From contig CAZOSF010000015.1 in assembly GCA_964582415.1 (NCBI GenBank), positions 1 through 38,265 of the forward strand: a stretch of 38,265 bases of DNA, written 5' to 3'. The stretch is from CAZOSF01 sp964582415. GTDB taxonomy: Bacteria; Bacteroidota; Bacteroidia; Flavobacteriales; Flavobacteriaceae. Below are positions 16,572 through 24,575 of this stretch, one piece after another. Numbering within the stretch: the first letter of the stretch is position 1; each line of letters starts with the position of its first letter. The notes under the pieces are model-generated. The model had not been told where the DNA came from. It saw only the letters and a program-made list of their open reading frames with translations, and searched no databases. The translations under genes were made by a program, and so were the position numbers.

Positions 16572-17363
16572 TTATAAATCGGCTGCATTCGCTATCATTT
16601 CGGCTACATCCAAAACTTGGATGCTTTCTTCTTTATGTTTGGCTTTCACTCCATCGGTCATCATGGTATTACAGAAGGGACACCCTGCAGCAATAATTTT
16701 GGGCTGGGTTTTCAAAGCCTCTTCCGTACGTTCCACGTTAATGTCTTTATTTCCTTTTTCTGGTTCCTTGAACATTTGTCCGCCACCAGCTCCACAGCAA
16801 AGGCCCCGAGATTTGCAGCGTTTCATCTCGACCAATTCCACTTCCAGCTTTCTGAGCAATTCCCTTGGGGCTTCGTATTCATTATTCGCACGCCCTAAAT
16901 AGCAGGGGTCGTGAAAGGTAATGCGTTGTCCTTTGTAACTTCCTCCTTCTACCTTCAAACGGCCTTCCTCCAAAAGGGACATAAGAAACTGTGTATGGTG
17001 CAACACCTCATAATTCCCCCCTAAATCTGGATATTCATTTTTAAGGGTATTGAAACAGTGAGGGCAGGTTGTGACGATTTTTTTGATTTCATACCCATCC
17101 AATACTTGGATGTTCATCATGGCCTGCATCTGAAACAAAAATTCGTTACCAGCCCGTTTGGCAGGATCTCCTGTACAACTTTCCTCGGTACCCAAAACAG
17201 CAAAATCAACATTGGCTTTATTCAAAAGCTTGGCAAAGGCCTTTGTGATTTTCTTTGCCCTATCGTCAAAACTTCCTGCACAGCCCACCCAAAACAGCAC
17301 TTCTGGCTGTTTGCCTTGAGCCATGTATTCGGCCATGGTCGGTACTTTCAGAGGTTCACTCAT
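16572..17363 (-). CDS. HdrB-like (Fe-S)-binding protein with two CCG domains
   Basis: 263 residues made of two cysteine-rich CCG domains. The second has the full non-cubane [4Fe-4S] pattern of heterodisulfide reductase subunit B: HDPC, 34 residues, CC-GAGGG, 37 residues, CPFC. The first is a variant: WVGC, 34 residues, CTGDP (the second Cys of the pair is Thr), then CPHC. No membrane segment. In methanogens this site cleaves a mixed disulfide; in ETF:menaquinone oxidoreductases a similar module takes electrons from flavoprotein. It is encoded with a membrane di-cluster protein (two genes upstream), so the two probably form one complex. The acceptor or donor is not identifiable. Confidence 0.88.
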   Translation of the reverse strand: MSEPLKVPTMAEYMAQGKQPEVLFWVGCAGSFDDRAKKITKAFAKLLNKANVDFAVLGTEESCTGDPAKRAGNEFLFQMQAMMNIQVLDGYEIKKIVTTCPHCFNTLKNEYPDLGGNYEVLHHTQFLMSLLEEGRLKVEGGSYKGQRITFHDPCYLGRANNEYEAPRELLRKLEVELVEMKRCKSRGLCCGAGGGQMFKEPEKGNKDINVERTEEALKTQPKIIAAGCPFCNTMMTDGVKAKHKEESIQVLDVAEMIANAADL

Positions 17364-17368
17364 TCTTT

Positions 17369-17803
17369 TTAGTCTTTAAAAACTTCAATGGTCACTTCGC
17401 GCTCAACCAAATCGGTAAATTTTCCCTTATATCGAGTGGCCTTTACCAAGTGATTGTCAATCCAATGGTAATTTCCTCCTCTTGGTTTTCCCATCAACAT
17501 GGAATGGTATTTAAAGCCATGCTTTTTCAACCATTCTTCAGTAACTATTCGATGTTCTTCGGTACGTGAGGTGAAGAAGCAGATGATATGACCTTCGTCG
17601 TACCATTTGTTCAGCGTTTTCAAAGCGTCAGGATATACCTGGGCGGTAGCCATTCTTTCTGGTTCTTCGTTTGGTATATCGTCACAGATAGTTCCATCGA
17701 TATCGATAAGGTAATTTTTTACACCTTCTGGCAATACCGGACTCACTGTTGCCCCTTTTTCCTTTTTTTGCTTGAGTAGTTTGTTCGTGTCTTTTGGATC
17801 CAT
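17369..17803 (-). CDS. HAD-superfamily phosphatase-like protein
   Basis: 144 residues. HAD motif I is YLIDIDGTICDD with Asp34 and Asp36; motif II is CFFTSRTEEH; a late acidic motif GGNYHWIDNH supplies the metal-binding Asp. No cap domain is visible, so it is a short C0-type HAD, probably acting on a large or macromolecular substrate. Proteins of this type in Flavobacteria are sometimes misnamed phosphoheptose isomerase; no isomerase (SIS) features are seen. It lies between the two Fe-S genes (6 bp before the HdrB-like start, 21 bp after the membrane protein), which implies co-expression but no obvious role there. Confidence 0.8.
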   Translation of the reverse strand: MDPKDTNKLLKQKKEKGATVSPVLPEGVKNYLIDIDGTICDDIPNEEPERMATAQVYPDALKTLNKWYDEGHIICFFTSRTEEHRIVTEEWLKKHGFKYHSMLMGKPRGGNYHWIDNHLVKATRYKGKFTDLVEREVTIEVFKD

Positions 17804-17824
17804 CTTCGTTGTTTTTCCTATTTT

Positions 17825-19126
17825 TTATTCGTTTATCCAATTGGCACGGTCCATTTGGTTGAAAGGCCAAGGAGCCGCGTTATTCTCTATATTGGTCATG
17901 GTAATATTTAATTCATTTGGAGCCGCAGATTGTTCCATCACCAGATATTGTCGCATGCTAACAATAATGGATAGCGGATCGATACTTACTGGACAAGCCT
18001 CCACACAGGCATTACAAGTAGTACACCCCCATAGCTCTTCCCTACTGATATAATCGTCCAAAAGTTGTTTTCCATCTGGTTGAAACTCACCATTCGCATC
18101 GATATTTTTACTCACCTCCTCCAATCGATCACGTACATCCATCATGATTTTCCTTGGGGAAAGTTTTTTTCCAGTTTGATTGGCAGGGCATTCACTGGTA
18201 CAGCGGCCACATTCGGTACAGGTATACGCATTAAGAAGTTGTACCTGGTTGAGATCCATCACATCGCTAGCACCAAATTTCGAAGGTGCTTCTTGACCTT
18301 GGGGTGGCGCTGCAAAGGGATCAGCATTAGGATCCATCATAAGTTTCACCTCGTTCGTTACCGACTCTAAGTTGCTCAACTTCCCTTTTGGAGTAACCTT
18401 CCCGAGATATACATTTGGGAATGCCAACAATATGTGAAGGTGCTTACTGAAATAGAGGTAATTCAAAAAGATAAGAATTCCTATAATGTGAAGCCACCAG
18501 GCGGTTCTTTCAACTATATGAAGACTCCCCTCTTCCATTCCACTGAACCATCCTGAAATATAGTGCGACACCACATTTCCAGAATCCATGGATTGGAAAG
18601 TCACATCCGTGGCGTTCATGATTAGGAATAAGGACATCAAAATCATTTCGAAATACAGGATAAGGTCGGCATCCTTTTTCGGCCAACCTTTCATTTCTGG
18701 TTTCCAAAAGCGTTGTAATCGAATGATGTTCCTACGAATCCAAAATACAATTACGGCCACGATCACAAGTACTGCCAATAGTTCGAAAGTTCCGATTAGA
18801 AATCCGTAAAAGCTACCGAGAAAAGAGAAGATTCGGTGCGTCCCGAAGAGTCCATCGATGATGATTTCCAACACCTCGATATTGATGATGATAAACCCAA
18901 CGTAAACGATACTGTGCATGATTCCTGCCACAGGTCGAACCACCATTTTCGACTGTCCAAGCGCAATTCTAATCATGTTATTCCAACGTTGGGATTTATG
19001 GTCGGAAGTATCTACTGGGATCCCAAGTTTTACGTTGCGGATGATTTTTCGAATATTTTTAGTGAAATATCCAATGCCAGCCACTAGGGCAATCAAAAAC
19101 ACTATGTTAGGTAGATATTGCATCAT
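17825..19126 (-). CDS. Membrane-bound di-[4Fe-4S] protein (NarI/HdrE-like plus HdrC-like)
   Basis: 433 residues. The N-terminal half has about five membrane helices (near residues 5-21, 68-90, 108-130, 155-171, 209-226) with His71, His203, His213 and His229 as candidate b-heme ligands, as in NarI/HdrE. The soluble C-terminal part carries two ferredoxin clusters: CTECGRCTSECP (C303, C306, C309, C313) and CTTCNACVEACP (C368, C371, C374, C378), the HdrC pattern. With the HdrB-like protein it would form a quinone-linked redox complex split over two polypeptides. It overlaps the mlaD-like gene upstream by 4 bases (19123-19126), a tight coupling. The partner flavoprotein or disulfide substrate is unknown. 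Confidence 0.88.
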   Translation of the reverse strand: MMQYLPNIVFLIALVAGIGYFTKNIRKIIRNVKLGIPVDTSDHKSQRWNNMIRIALGQSKMVVRPVAGIMHSIVYVGFIIINIEVLEIIIDGLFGTHRIFSFLGSFYGFLIGTFELLAVLVIVAVIVFWIRRNIIRLQRFWKPEMKGWPKKDADLILYFEMILMSLFLIMNATDVTFQSMDSGNVVSHYISGWFSGMEEGSLHIVERTAWWLHIIGILIFLNYLYFSKHLHILLAFPNVYLGKVTPKGKLSNLESVTNEVKLMMDPNADPFAAPPQGQEAPSKFGASDVMDLNQVQLLNAYTCTECGRCTSECPANQTGKKLSPRKIMMDVRDRLEEVSKNIDANGEFQPDGKQLLDDYISREELWGCTTCNACVEACPVSIDPLSIIVSMRQYLVMEQSAAPNELNITMTNIENNAAPWPFNQMDRANWINE

Positions 19127-20067
19127 TCTTCGGGTGCTTCATACGATTTAGCCTTTTTTCCAAACAATGAAAAATGGACGTATCGCTTCGGATTCAACTT
19201 CATATCCTGCAACAACTGCTCTAATTGCTTGGTAGCTCCTTCGAGGTTATCGTAAAGCTTTTCATCCTTCAACAGTTTACCAACACTCCCTTCTCCTGAT
19301 TCAATCTGTGCCGCAATGGCATTGAATTTTCCAATGGCGCCTTCCAATTCCACTACGAGCTTGGAAATTTCTATTTGAGCCAAAGAATCACTGAATTTGG
19401 CCATGTTGGCTGTTGTAACATCAATGTTGTTCAAAGTGTTTTCGAGCTTATCTTGGTTGGCTACCATCATGCCGTTCAATTTGGTTGCCACAGAATTGAA
19501 GGAAGCCATGGTTTCGTTGAGATGATCGGCACTGGCCTGAATGTTCTTTTTGGTCTTTTCATCTAAAATATCGTTCACATCGATAAGGACCGTGTCTAAC
19601 TTTTTTAGTGTAGAAAGAATACTCTTTTCAATGGGCGTGAATTTTTCTAAAATTCCATCGATTAATCCAGCCTGCATTTGTCCTTGCAAGGTGTCACCAG
19701 ATTTAGCCATATCGTTGTTGTTGTAATCGGGTAAAACACCAAGGTTGTTGCCGCCGATAAAACCACTACTGTAAATTTGAATGATACTGCTCTTCGAAAA
19801 TTCAAAGCCTTCATCGATGGTGAATTCCACAACCACTTTACCACCTCTTTGGGTAGCTAAATAGACATCCCGAACCTTTCCCACCTGCATTCCATTCACC
19901 GTAACCGGCGCTGATGGAGAGAGTCCCGCCACATTATCATACTTAGCATAAAAAATTCGTGAGGTATCAAAAAAATTGGATCCATTCAGAAAATTATAGC
20001 CTAGGATGAAAAGAACAATGGAAAGTATTGCGAATATGCCTGTTTTTACTTCTCTTGAGAGTTTCAA
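19123..20067 (-). CDS. MlaD/MCE family lipid-transport protein
   Basis: 314 residues. One N-terminal membrane anchor (about 10-28, after MKLSREVKTG) is followed by an MCE domain (about 36-115: YDNVAGLSPSAPVTVNGMQVGKV and YSSGFIGGNN). The rest is a long helical coiled-coil region with heptad-like leucines, then a short C-terminal tail. MCE proteins form hexameric rings or tunnels that shuttle phospholipid between membranes, normally with MlaE/MlaF. Neither is adjacent here, so the permease and ATPase must be elsewhere. It has its own TACATTTG -7 box and heads the run of genes toward bshA. Confidence 0.9.
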   Translation of the reverse strand: MKLSREVKTGIFAILSIVLFILGYNFLNGSNFFDTSRIFYAKYDNVAGLSPSAPVTVNGMQVGKVRDVYLATQRGGKVVVEFTIDEGFEFSKSSIIQIYSSGFIGGNNLGVLPDYNNNDMAKSGDTLQGQMQAGLIDGILEKFTPIEKSILSTLKKLDTVLIDVNDILDEKTKKNIQASADHLNETMASFNSVATKLNGMMVANQDKLENTLNNIDVTTANMAKFSDSLAQIEISKLVVELEGAIGKFNAIAAQIESGEGSVGKLLKDEKLYDNLEGATKQLEQLLQDMKLNPKRYVHFSLFGKKAKSYEAPEE

Positions 20068-20087
20068 ATGCTTGGATTTTAGTTACA

Positions 20088-20095
20088 CAAATGTA
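20088..20095 (-). promoter_or_regulatory. Candidate -7 box upstream of the mlaD-like gene
   Basis: The minus strand reads TACATTTG, a perfect TAnnTTTG, 20 bp before the ATG at 20067. A convincing -33 TTTG was not found. It suggests the run from mlaD downward can be transcribed independently of the amidase gene. Confidence 0.4.
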
Positions 20096-20150
20096 GAAAT
20101 AAATATGCTAACAGAGGGTTAAATTTTCATTTCCATGGCGTATGCCACGA

Positions 20151-21272
20151 TTATTGATCTTCCTCCCGTAATATCTCGGAAAGCTTCACTTTCTTGCCAT
20201 CTCTAAAGGCTACGATGTAGCTGGAGGGATAACCGCTTTCCCTGGCATAGGTCTTCATCAATTGAATTTTATTATAATCGGAAGTCTCCCCATAAAAATA
20301 TTTATAAAGATTTCCTTCCTTGCTTTTGCTCAATTGGTCGAGTCCTTTGAAATTGTATGGTTTTAACTCCAGGTCCTTAGAACTAGCTGCCAATTGCACT
20401 TTAAAAGTAATTCCTGAATACAATCGTTCTTCTGTGGTCTCGATGGCCTTATCTATTTCCTCCTTGGTAATCTTAGGATTCTGGAAATCGGTTGTGGCAA
20501 GGGATAGATTTTCTCGATACGACAGAATTCCTTGGGCTATTTGTTCGGCCATTTCCCGTCTTCCTTTTTTTGAATTCACATAGGCCCCTTCTTTATTGTG
20601 TGTGAGGAACCCCAATTCAATTAAAACACTGGGCATATAGCTGCTGTGCAACACCCAGAATGGTGCCGACTTAACACTTCTGTCTTTTCGCTTCAAATTA
20701 TTCACCAAATTGGTTTGAATAAGTCCGGCAAGCATGATACTCTGATCCAAATATTCTTCCTGCATCAAGGTGAGTCCGATGAGCGACTCTGGAGAATTCG
20801 GATCGAAGCCTTCATATCGTTCTTCGTAATTATCCTCCAAAAAGATTACCTCATTTTCTCGTTTTGCCGTTTCTAAGTTCTTACCCGATTTATCTATCCC
20901 CATTACAAAGGTTTCAGCTCCATATGCCTGCGTATGGTGAGCATTGCAGTGAATGGAAACGAAAATATCGGCGTCGGCCTTATTAGCGATAGGACCGCGA
21001 TCATACAATTCCACAAAGACGTCCTTGTTTCGAGTATAAATAACTTTAAATCCGCCTTTTTTCTCTAAAATCTCCCCTACCTGTAGGGTGACATCCAATA
21101 CGATGTCCTTCTCTATAAAGCCATTTCCCTTGTTACCCGGATCCTTTCCGCCATGGCCTGCATCTAATACTACAACAAACGGATTCTCAACCCATTTGTC
21201 CATCTGAGCATAGCCTTGCCAGAACAAAAAGCATGAGGACAGCAAGAGGTAAATTTTTAATTTCATTTTCAT
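20151..21272 (-). CDS. N-acetylmuramoyl-L-alanine amidase (Amidase_3)
   Basis: 373 residues with a signal peptide (MKMKLKIYLLLSSCFLFWQGYAQ). Zinc-site residues: His40 in LDAGHGGKDPG, Glu54 in NGFIEKDI and His108 in SIHCNAHH; catalytic Glu219 in VLIELGFLTH. It cuts the MurNAc-L-Ala bond in peptidoglycan, typically at septa. Residues 121-175 form an insertion that, in this family, can be an autoinhibitory or regulatory helix. The C-terminus (about 290-373: FKVQLAASSKDLEL...YKYFYGETSDY) looks like a SPOR-type peptidoglycan-binding domain. It is divergent from lptD. Confidence 0.92.
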   Translation of the reverse strand: MKMKLKIYLLLSSCFLFWQGYAQMDKWVENPFVVVLDAGHGGKDPGNKGNGFIEKDIVLDVTLQVGEILEKKGGFKVIYTRNKDVFVELYDRGPIANKADADIFVSIHCNAHHTQAYGAETFVMGIDKSGKNLETAKRENEVIFLEDNYEERYEGFDPNSPESLIGLTLMQEEYLDQSIMLAGLIQTNLVNNLKRKDRSVKSAPFWVLHSSYMPSVLIELGFLTHNKEGAYVNSKKGRREMAEQIAQGILSYRENLSLATTDFQNPKITKEEIDKAIETTEERLYSGITFKVQLAASSKDLELKPYNFKGLDQLSKSKEGNLYKYFYGETSDYNKIQLMKTYARESGYPSSYIVAFRDGKKVKLSEILREEDQ

Positions 21273-21343
21273 ATGTATGCTAACGTCTTGTATTCGCCGT
21301 TATTTTAAATATTGGTATTTCAAATCAAGCCAAAAAATATGTG

Positions 21344-21351
21344 TAATTTTG
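21344..21351 (+). promoter_or_regulatory. Candidate -7 box for lptD
   Basis: TAATTTTG matches TAnnTTTG in the amidase/lptD divergent region. The nearest upstream TTG is about 29 bp away, longer than the normal 17-23 bp spacing. Confidence 0.35.
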
Positions 21352-21453
21352 GGCTGTTGTATTCACCGCCAATTTAAAAAATAGACAGCATCCAAACCCC
21401 ACGTATGATGGGAACTTATTAAAAAAGTTGTCTACAAAAATAGCGCTAAAGCA

Positions 21454-24165
21454 TTGCAAAAAAAGGATACTTTTTATCTTCTCATCGGCTTGTTCCTGCT
21501 TTTATGCAGCAATAATGCTTTCGCGCAAGACCCTCCCAAAAAAGATGCCATTGTCATTCCTGTGAAAGAAGATTCGACGGCAGTTATTATCGCTGATAGC
21601 CTGGAAACAGCTATTGTTTCACCTGTAGCAGTAGATACCGTAAAGGTAGACAGCATCAAACCGCCTTCCGAATTACTGGAGGATATCGTGGAGTATTATG
21701 GGGAGGATTATGTATACATGGATCGTAAAAACGGTAAAGTATACATGTACAATCAGGCTTATATCAACTATCAGGACTATAAAATCAATGCAGGGTTAAT
21801 CATTTTGGATTACAATAAAAATGAGGTCTATGCGAAGGGTATCGATAGCGCTGGGGTCTACAGCCAACTGCCCGTTTTTGTACAGGGATCGAATAAAGTA
21901 GAACCCGATTCCATACGTTTCAATTTTGATACGAAGAGAGCCCTGGTCTACAACTCTAGGACGCGTCAGAATGAGATGAATGTGATTTCGGAAATCACAA
22001 AGAAGGAAAACGATTCGGTATATTTCCTAAGGAATGTAAAGTTTACTACCTCCGAAAATATCGATGATCCTGAATATTATTTTTACACCCGAAAGGCAAA
22101 ATTTGTTCCTGGAAAAAAAGTAGTTACGGGCCTTACCAATATGTATATTGCCGATGTCCCCACCCCTATTGGATTGCCTTTTGCCTTTTTCCCATTATCC
22201 GAAAACAGGGCCTCTGGCTTTATCATCCCGAACATAGGTGAAACAAACAATCGTGGGTTCTTCTTTCAAAACGGAGGTTATTATTTGGCCATAAGTGACT
22301 ATGTGGATCTCTCCATATTAGGAGACTATTACACCAACGGTAGTTATGGTTTGCGTTTGGACAGTGATTACGCCCTGCGTTATAAGTTTCGGGGAAATCT
22401 AAGTTTTCGGTATGAGAACCTTATCAATAGTGAACGTGGTTTCCCAGATTTCACCCAAAGCTCTTTATACAATCTTCGTTGGTCGCATACTCAAGACCCG
22501 AAAGTAAATCCGAGTTCCCGCTTTAGCGCCTCGGTGAATTTAGGGAGCAGTAAGTATTTGCAGCGTTCTATCAATCAGGTCAACAATGGAAGTTCGTTGG
22601 TTAATACGCTAAGTTCGTCGATTTCTTATTCTAAGTCTTTCGATTTTGAACCCCAGGTACAATTTACGGTTGCTGCCACACATACCCAAAACACGCAAAC
22701 CGAAACGATAAATATGTCGTTGCCCAACTTCAATGGTAGTGTCTCGAGAATTTTTCCTTTTGCTCCTAAAGTGGGCACCAAAAAAGGGATTTTGCAAAAT
22801 ATCAACCTTCAGTATGATGTAACCGCTGAAAATAGAATTCAAACTACCGATTCCCTCTTCTTTAAAAAAGAAATGTTTGATGCGGCCCAGTATGGGGTGC
22901 GGCATTCCATTCCCATCAGCACCAATTTTAAGGTAGCAAAATACTTGAGTGTTTCTATGGGAACCAATTATCAAGAGACTTGGGTCGGGAAAACGATAAG
23001 TCGGCGTTATGACGAGGACGCCAACAATGGGTTGGGTGGTGTCGTGCAAGATACTGTTTCTGGCTTTGATAGTTACCGTACGTATGGATTTTCAACTGGA
23101 ATGGGAACCACTATTTACGGAACTTTCAACTTTGGAGAGGATAAGAAAATACAAGCCATTCGACACGTAATGCGCCCCTCTGTGAGCTATAGTGTAAACC
23201 CCGGTTTTGAGCAGTATTATGAGGAATACACCCTACCTTCTGCCGATCCTGAAGTGAATGCTGAAGTGGTGCAATATTCAAGATTTGAAAACACCATTTA
23301 TGGAGCGCCCGGCCGATTATATTCCAGTAGTATGGGGATTTCCCTTAGCAATACAGTGGAAGCCAAAGTTCGTGACAGGGATACAACAGCCACCGATCCT
23401 AAAAAAATCACTTTATTGAACAACTTAAATCTCTCTACTTCTTATAGTTTCTCTGCCGATTCCTTGAATTGGAGCAATGTTCAGGTGAACGGTAGCATTC
23501 CCATTATAAAAAAGCTCGATTTAAACTTTACCGGTTCTTTAGACCCCTACGCCCTGAACAATAACAACCAGCGCATTAATGAGTTCAACATCGAAAATGG
23601 GGGAAGCTTGTTCCGCTTGGTAAGTGGAAATGTCAGCTTCAACTACTCTTTCAGCAGTAAAGATTTGCAGGGTAGTAAAGACGAAAAGGAGGAAGACTTC
23701 GATAGCGATACCTTTAGAAATGGCGGGCGCCCAGATGACTTGTTTGGCGAAGGCCGGGACCTTGCCGATTTTGGCAATACCAATAAACGGGATGAAGATG
23801 CCGATAAAACAAAATCTTGGTATGCTTACGACATTCCTTGGGATTTAAGATTGGCTTATACCATGACATATAGCAACCAAAGACGACAAAATGAAATCAG
23901 TTCCCAGTCGTTGATGATGAGTTCCAATCTACAACTATCTCCCCGATGGAAGATTGGGGTGTCATCGGGTTACGATTTCAAGAATAAAGGGGTTACCCTT
24001 ACGCAGCTGCGATTTGAACGCGATTTGGAAAGCTGGGTGATGCGATTTAGTTGGACCCCCATTGGGGCACGAAATACCTCATGGAATTTCTTTATAGGTA
24101 TTCGTGGCAGTATTCTTAGTGACATAAAGTACGACAAGCGTCGAGAAGCCGATAGAAGACTTTAA
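21454..24165 (+). CDS. lptD: LPS-assembly protein LptD-like outer membrane protein
   Basis: 903 residues, the size expected of flavobacterial LptD. A signal peptide follows the TTG start at 21454 (LLIGLFLLLCSNNAFAQ). Residues about 75-210 form an OstA/LptA-like beta-taco domain (YVYMDRKNGKVYMYNQAYINYQDYKINAG), and the rest is a large barrel with repeated aromatic-ended strands and the characteristic ADVPTPIGLPFAFFPLSENRASGF segment. It inserts LPS in the outer leaflet with LptE. The reading frame is also open upstream to a TGA at 21406 with no ATG, GTG or TTG between, so TTG is the only standard start. An Asp/Glu-rich segment near 740-790 may be a periplasmic or surface loop. Confidence 0.88.
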   Translation: MQKKDTFYLLIGLFLLLCSNNAFAQDPPKKDAIVIPVKEDSTAVIIADSLETAIVSPVAVDTVKVDSIKPPSELLEDIVEYYGEDYVYMDRKNGKVYMYNQAYINYQDYKINAGLIILDYNKNEVYAKGIDSAGVYSQLPVFVQGSNKVEPDSIRFNFDTKRALVYNSRTRQNEMNVISEITKKENDSVYFLRNVKFTTSENIDDPEYYFYTRKAKFVPGKKVVTGLTNMYIADVPTPIGLPFAFFPLSENRASGFIIPNIGETNNRGFFFQNGGYYLAISDYVDLSILGDYYTNGSYGLRLDSDYALRYKFRGNLSFRYENLINSERGFPDFTQSSLYNLRWSHTQDPKVNPSSRFSASVNLGSSKYLQRSINQVNNGSSLVNTLSSSISYSKSFDFEPQVQFTVAATHTQNTQTETINMSLPNFNGSVSRIFPFAPKVGTKKGILQNINLQYDVTAENRIQTTDSLFFKKEMFDAAQYGVRHSIPISTNFKVAKYLSVSMGTNYQETWVGKTISRRYDEDANNGLGGVVQDTVSGFDSYRTYGFSTGMGTTIYGTFNFGEDKKIQAIRHVMRPSVSYSVNPGFEQYYEEYTLPSADPEVNAEVVQYSRFENTIYGAPGRLYSSSMGISLSNTVEAKVRDRDTTATDPKKITLLNNLNLSTSYSFSADSLNWSNVQVNGSIPIIKKLDLNFTGSLDPYALNNNNQRINEFNIENGGSLFRLVSGNVSFNYSFSSKDLQGSKDEKEEDFDSDTFRNGGRPDDLFGEGRDLADFGNTNKRDEDADKTKSWYAYDIPWDLRLAYTMTYSNQRRQNEISSQSLMMSSNLQLSPRWKIGVSSGYDFKNKGVTLTQLRFERDLESWVMRFSWTPIGARNTSWNFFIGIRGSILSDIKYDKRREADRRL

Positions 24166-24175
24166 TTTTTTCGAT

Positions 24176-24556
24176 ATGAAACAAATCATACATACAGAGC
24201 ACGCACCTGCTCCAATTGGACCCTACAATCAAGCGGTTTTGCTGGGAAATATATTGTATACCTCGGGACAGATCGCCATCAATCCCACAACGAACGAATT
24301 GGTGATGGATTCCATAGAAGCGGAAACTAAACAGGTCATGGAGAATCTGAAGGCGGTTTTGGCTGCGGCAGATATGGATTTCAGTCATGTAGTGAAAACT
24401 AGCATTTTCATTAGCGACATGAATAATTTTGCCAAAATCAATGCTGTTTATGCGTACTATTTTGACGAGGCTACTGCGCCAGCAAGAGAAACCGTGGAAG
24501 TGGCCAATCTTCCAAAATTTGTGAACGTGGAAATTTCCATGATCGCTTCGAAGTAG
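24176..24556 (+). CDS. ridA: RidA family reactive intermediate/imine deaminase
   Basis: 126 residues, full length for the YjgF/YER057c/UK114 fold. Signature features: APAPIGPYNQAV at the N-terminus, SGQIAI, and APARETVEVANLPKFVNVEISMIA with Arg104 (binds the substrate carboxylate) and Glu119 (activates water). RidA hydrolyses enamine/imine by-products of PLP enzymes, protecting PLP-dependent enzymes from damage. It starts 10 bp after lptD, so the two may be co-transcribed, although their functions are unrelated. Confidence 0.95.
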   Translation: MKQIIHTEHAPAPIGPYNQAVLLGNILYTSGQIAINPTTNELVMDSIEAETKQVMENLKAVLAAADMDFSHVVKTSIFISDMNNFAKINAVYAYYFDEATAPARETVEVANLPKFVNVEISMIASK

Positions 24557-24575
24557 GAACTCCCTCCCTGGAACT

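Noticed and set aside
24557..24575. Repeated GGAACT motif between ridA and tamB as a terminator
   Set aside because: It is a direct repeat rather than an inverted one, so it cannot form a stem.
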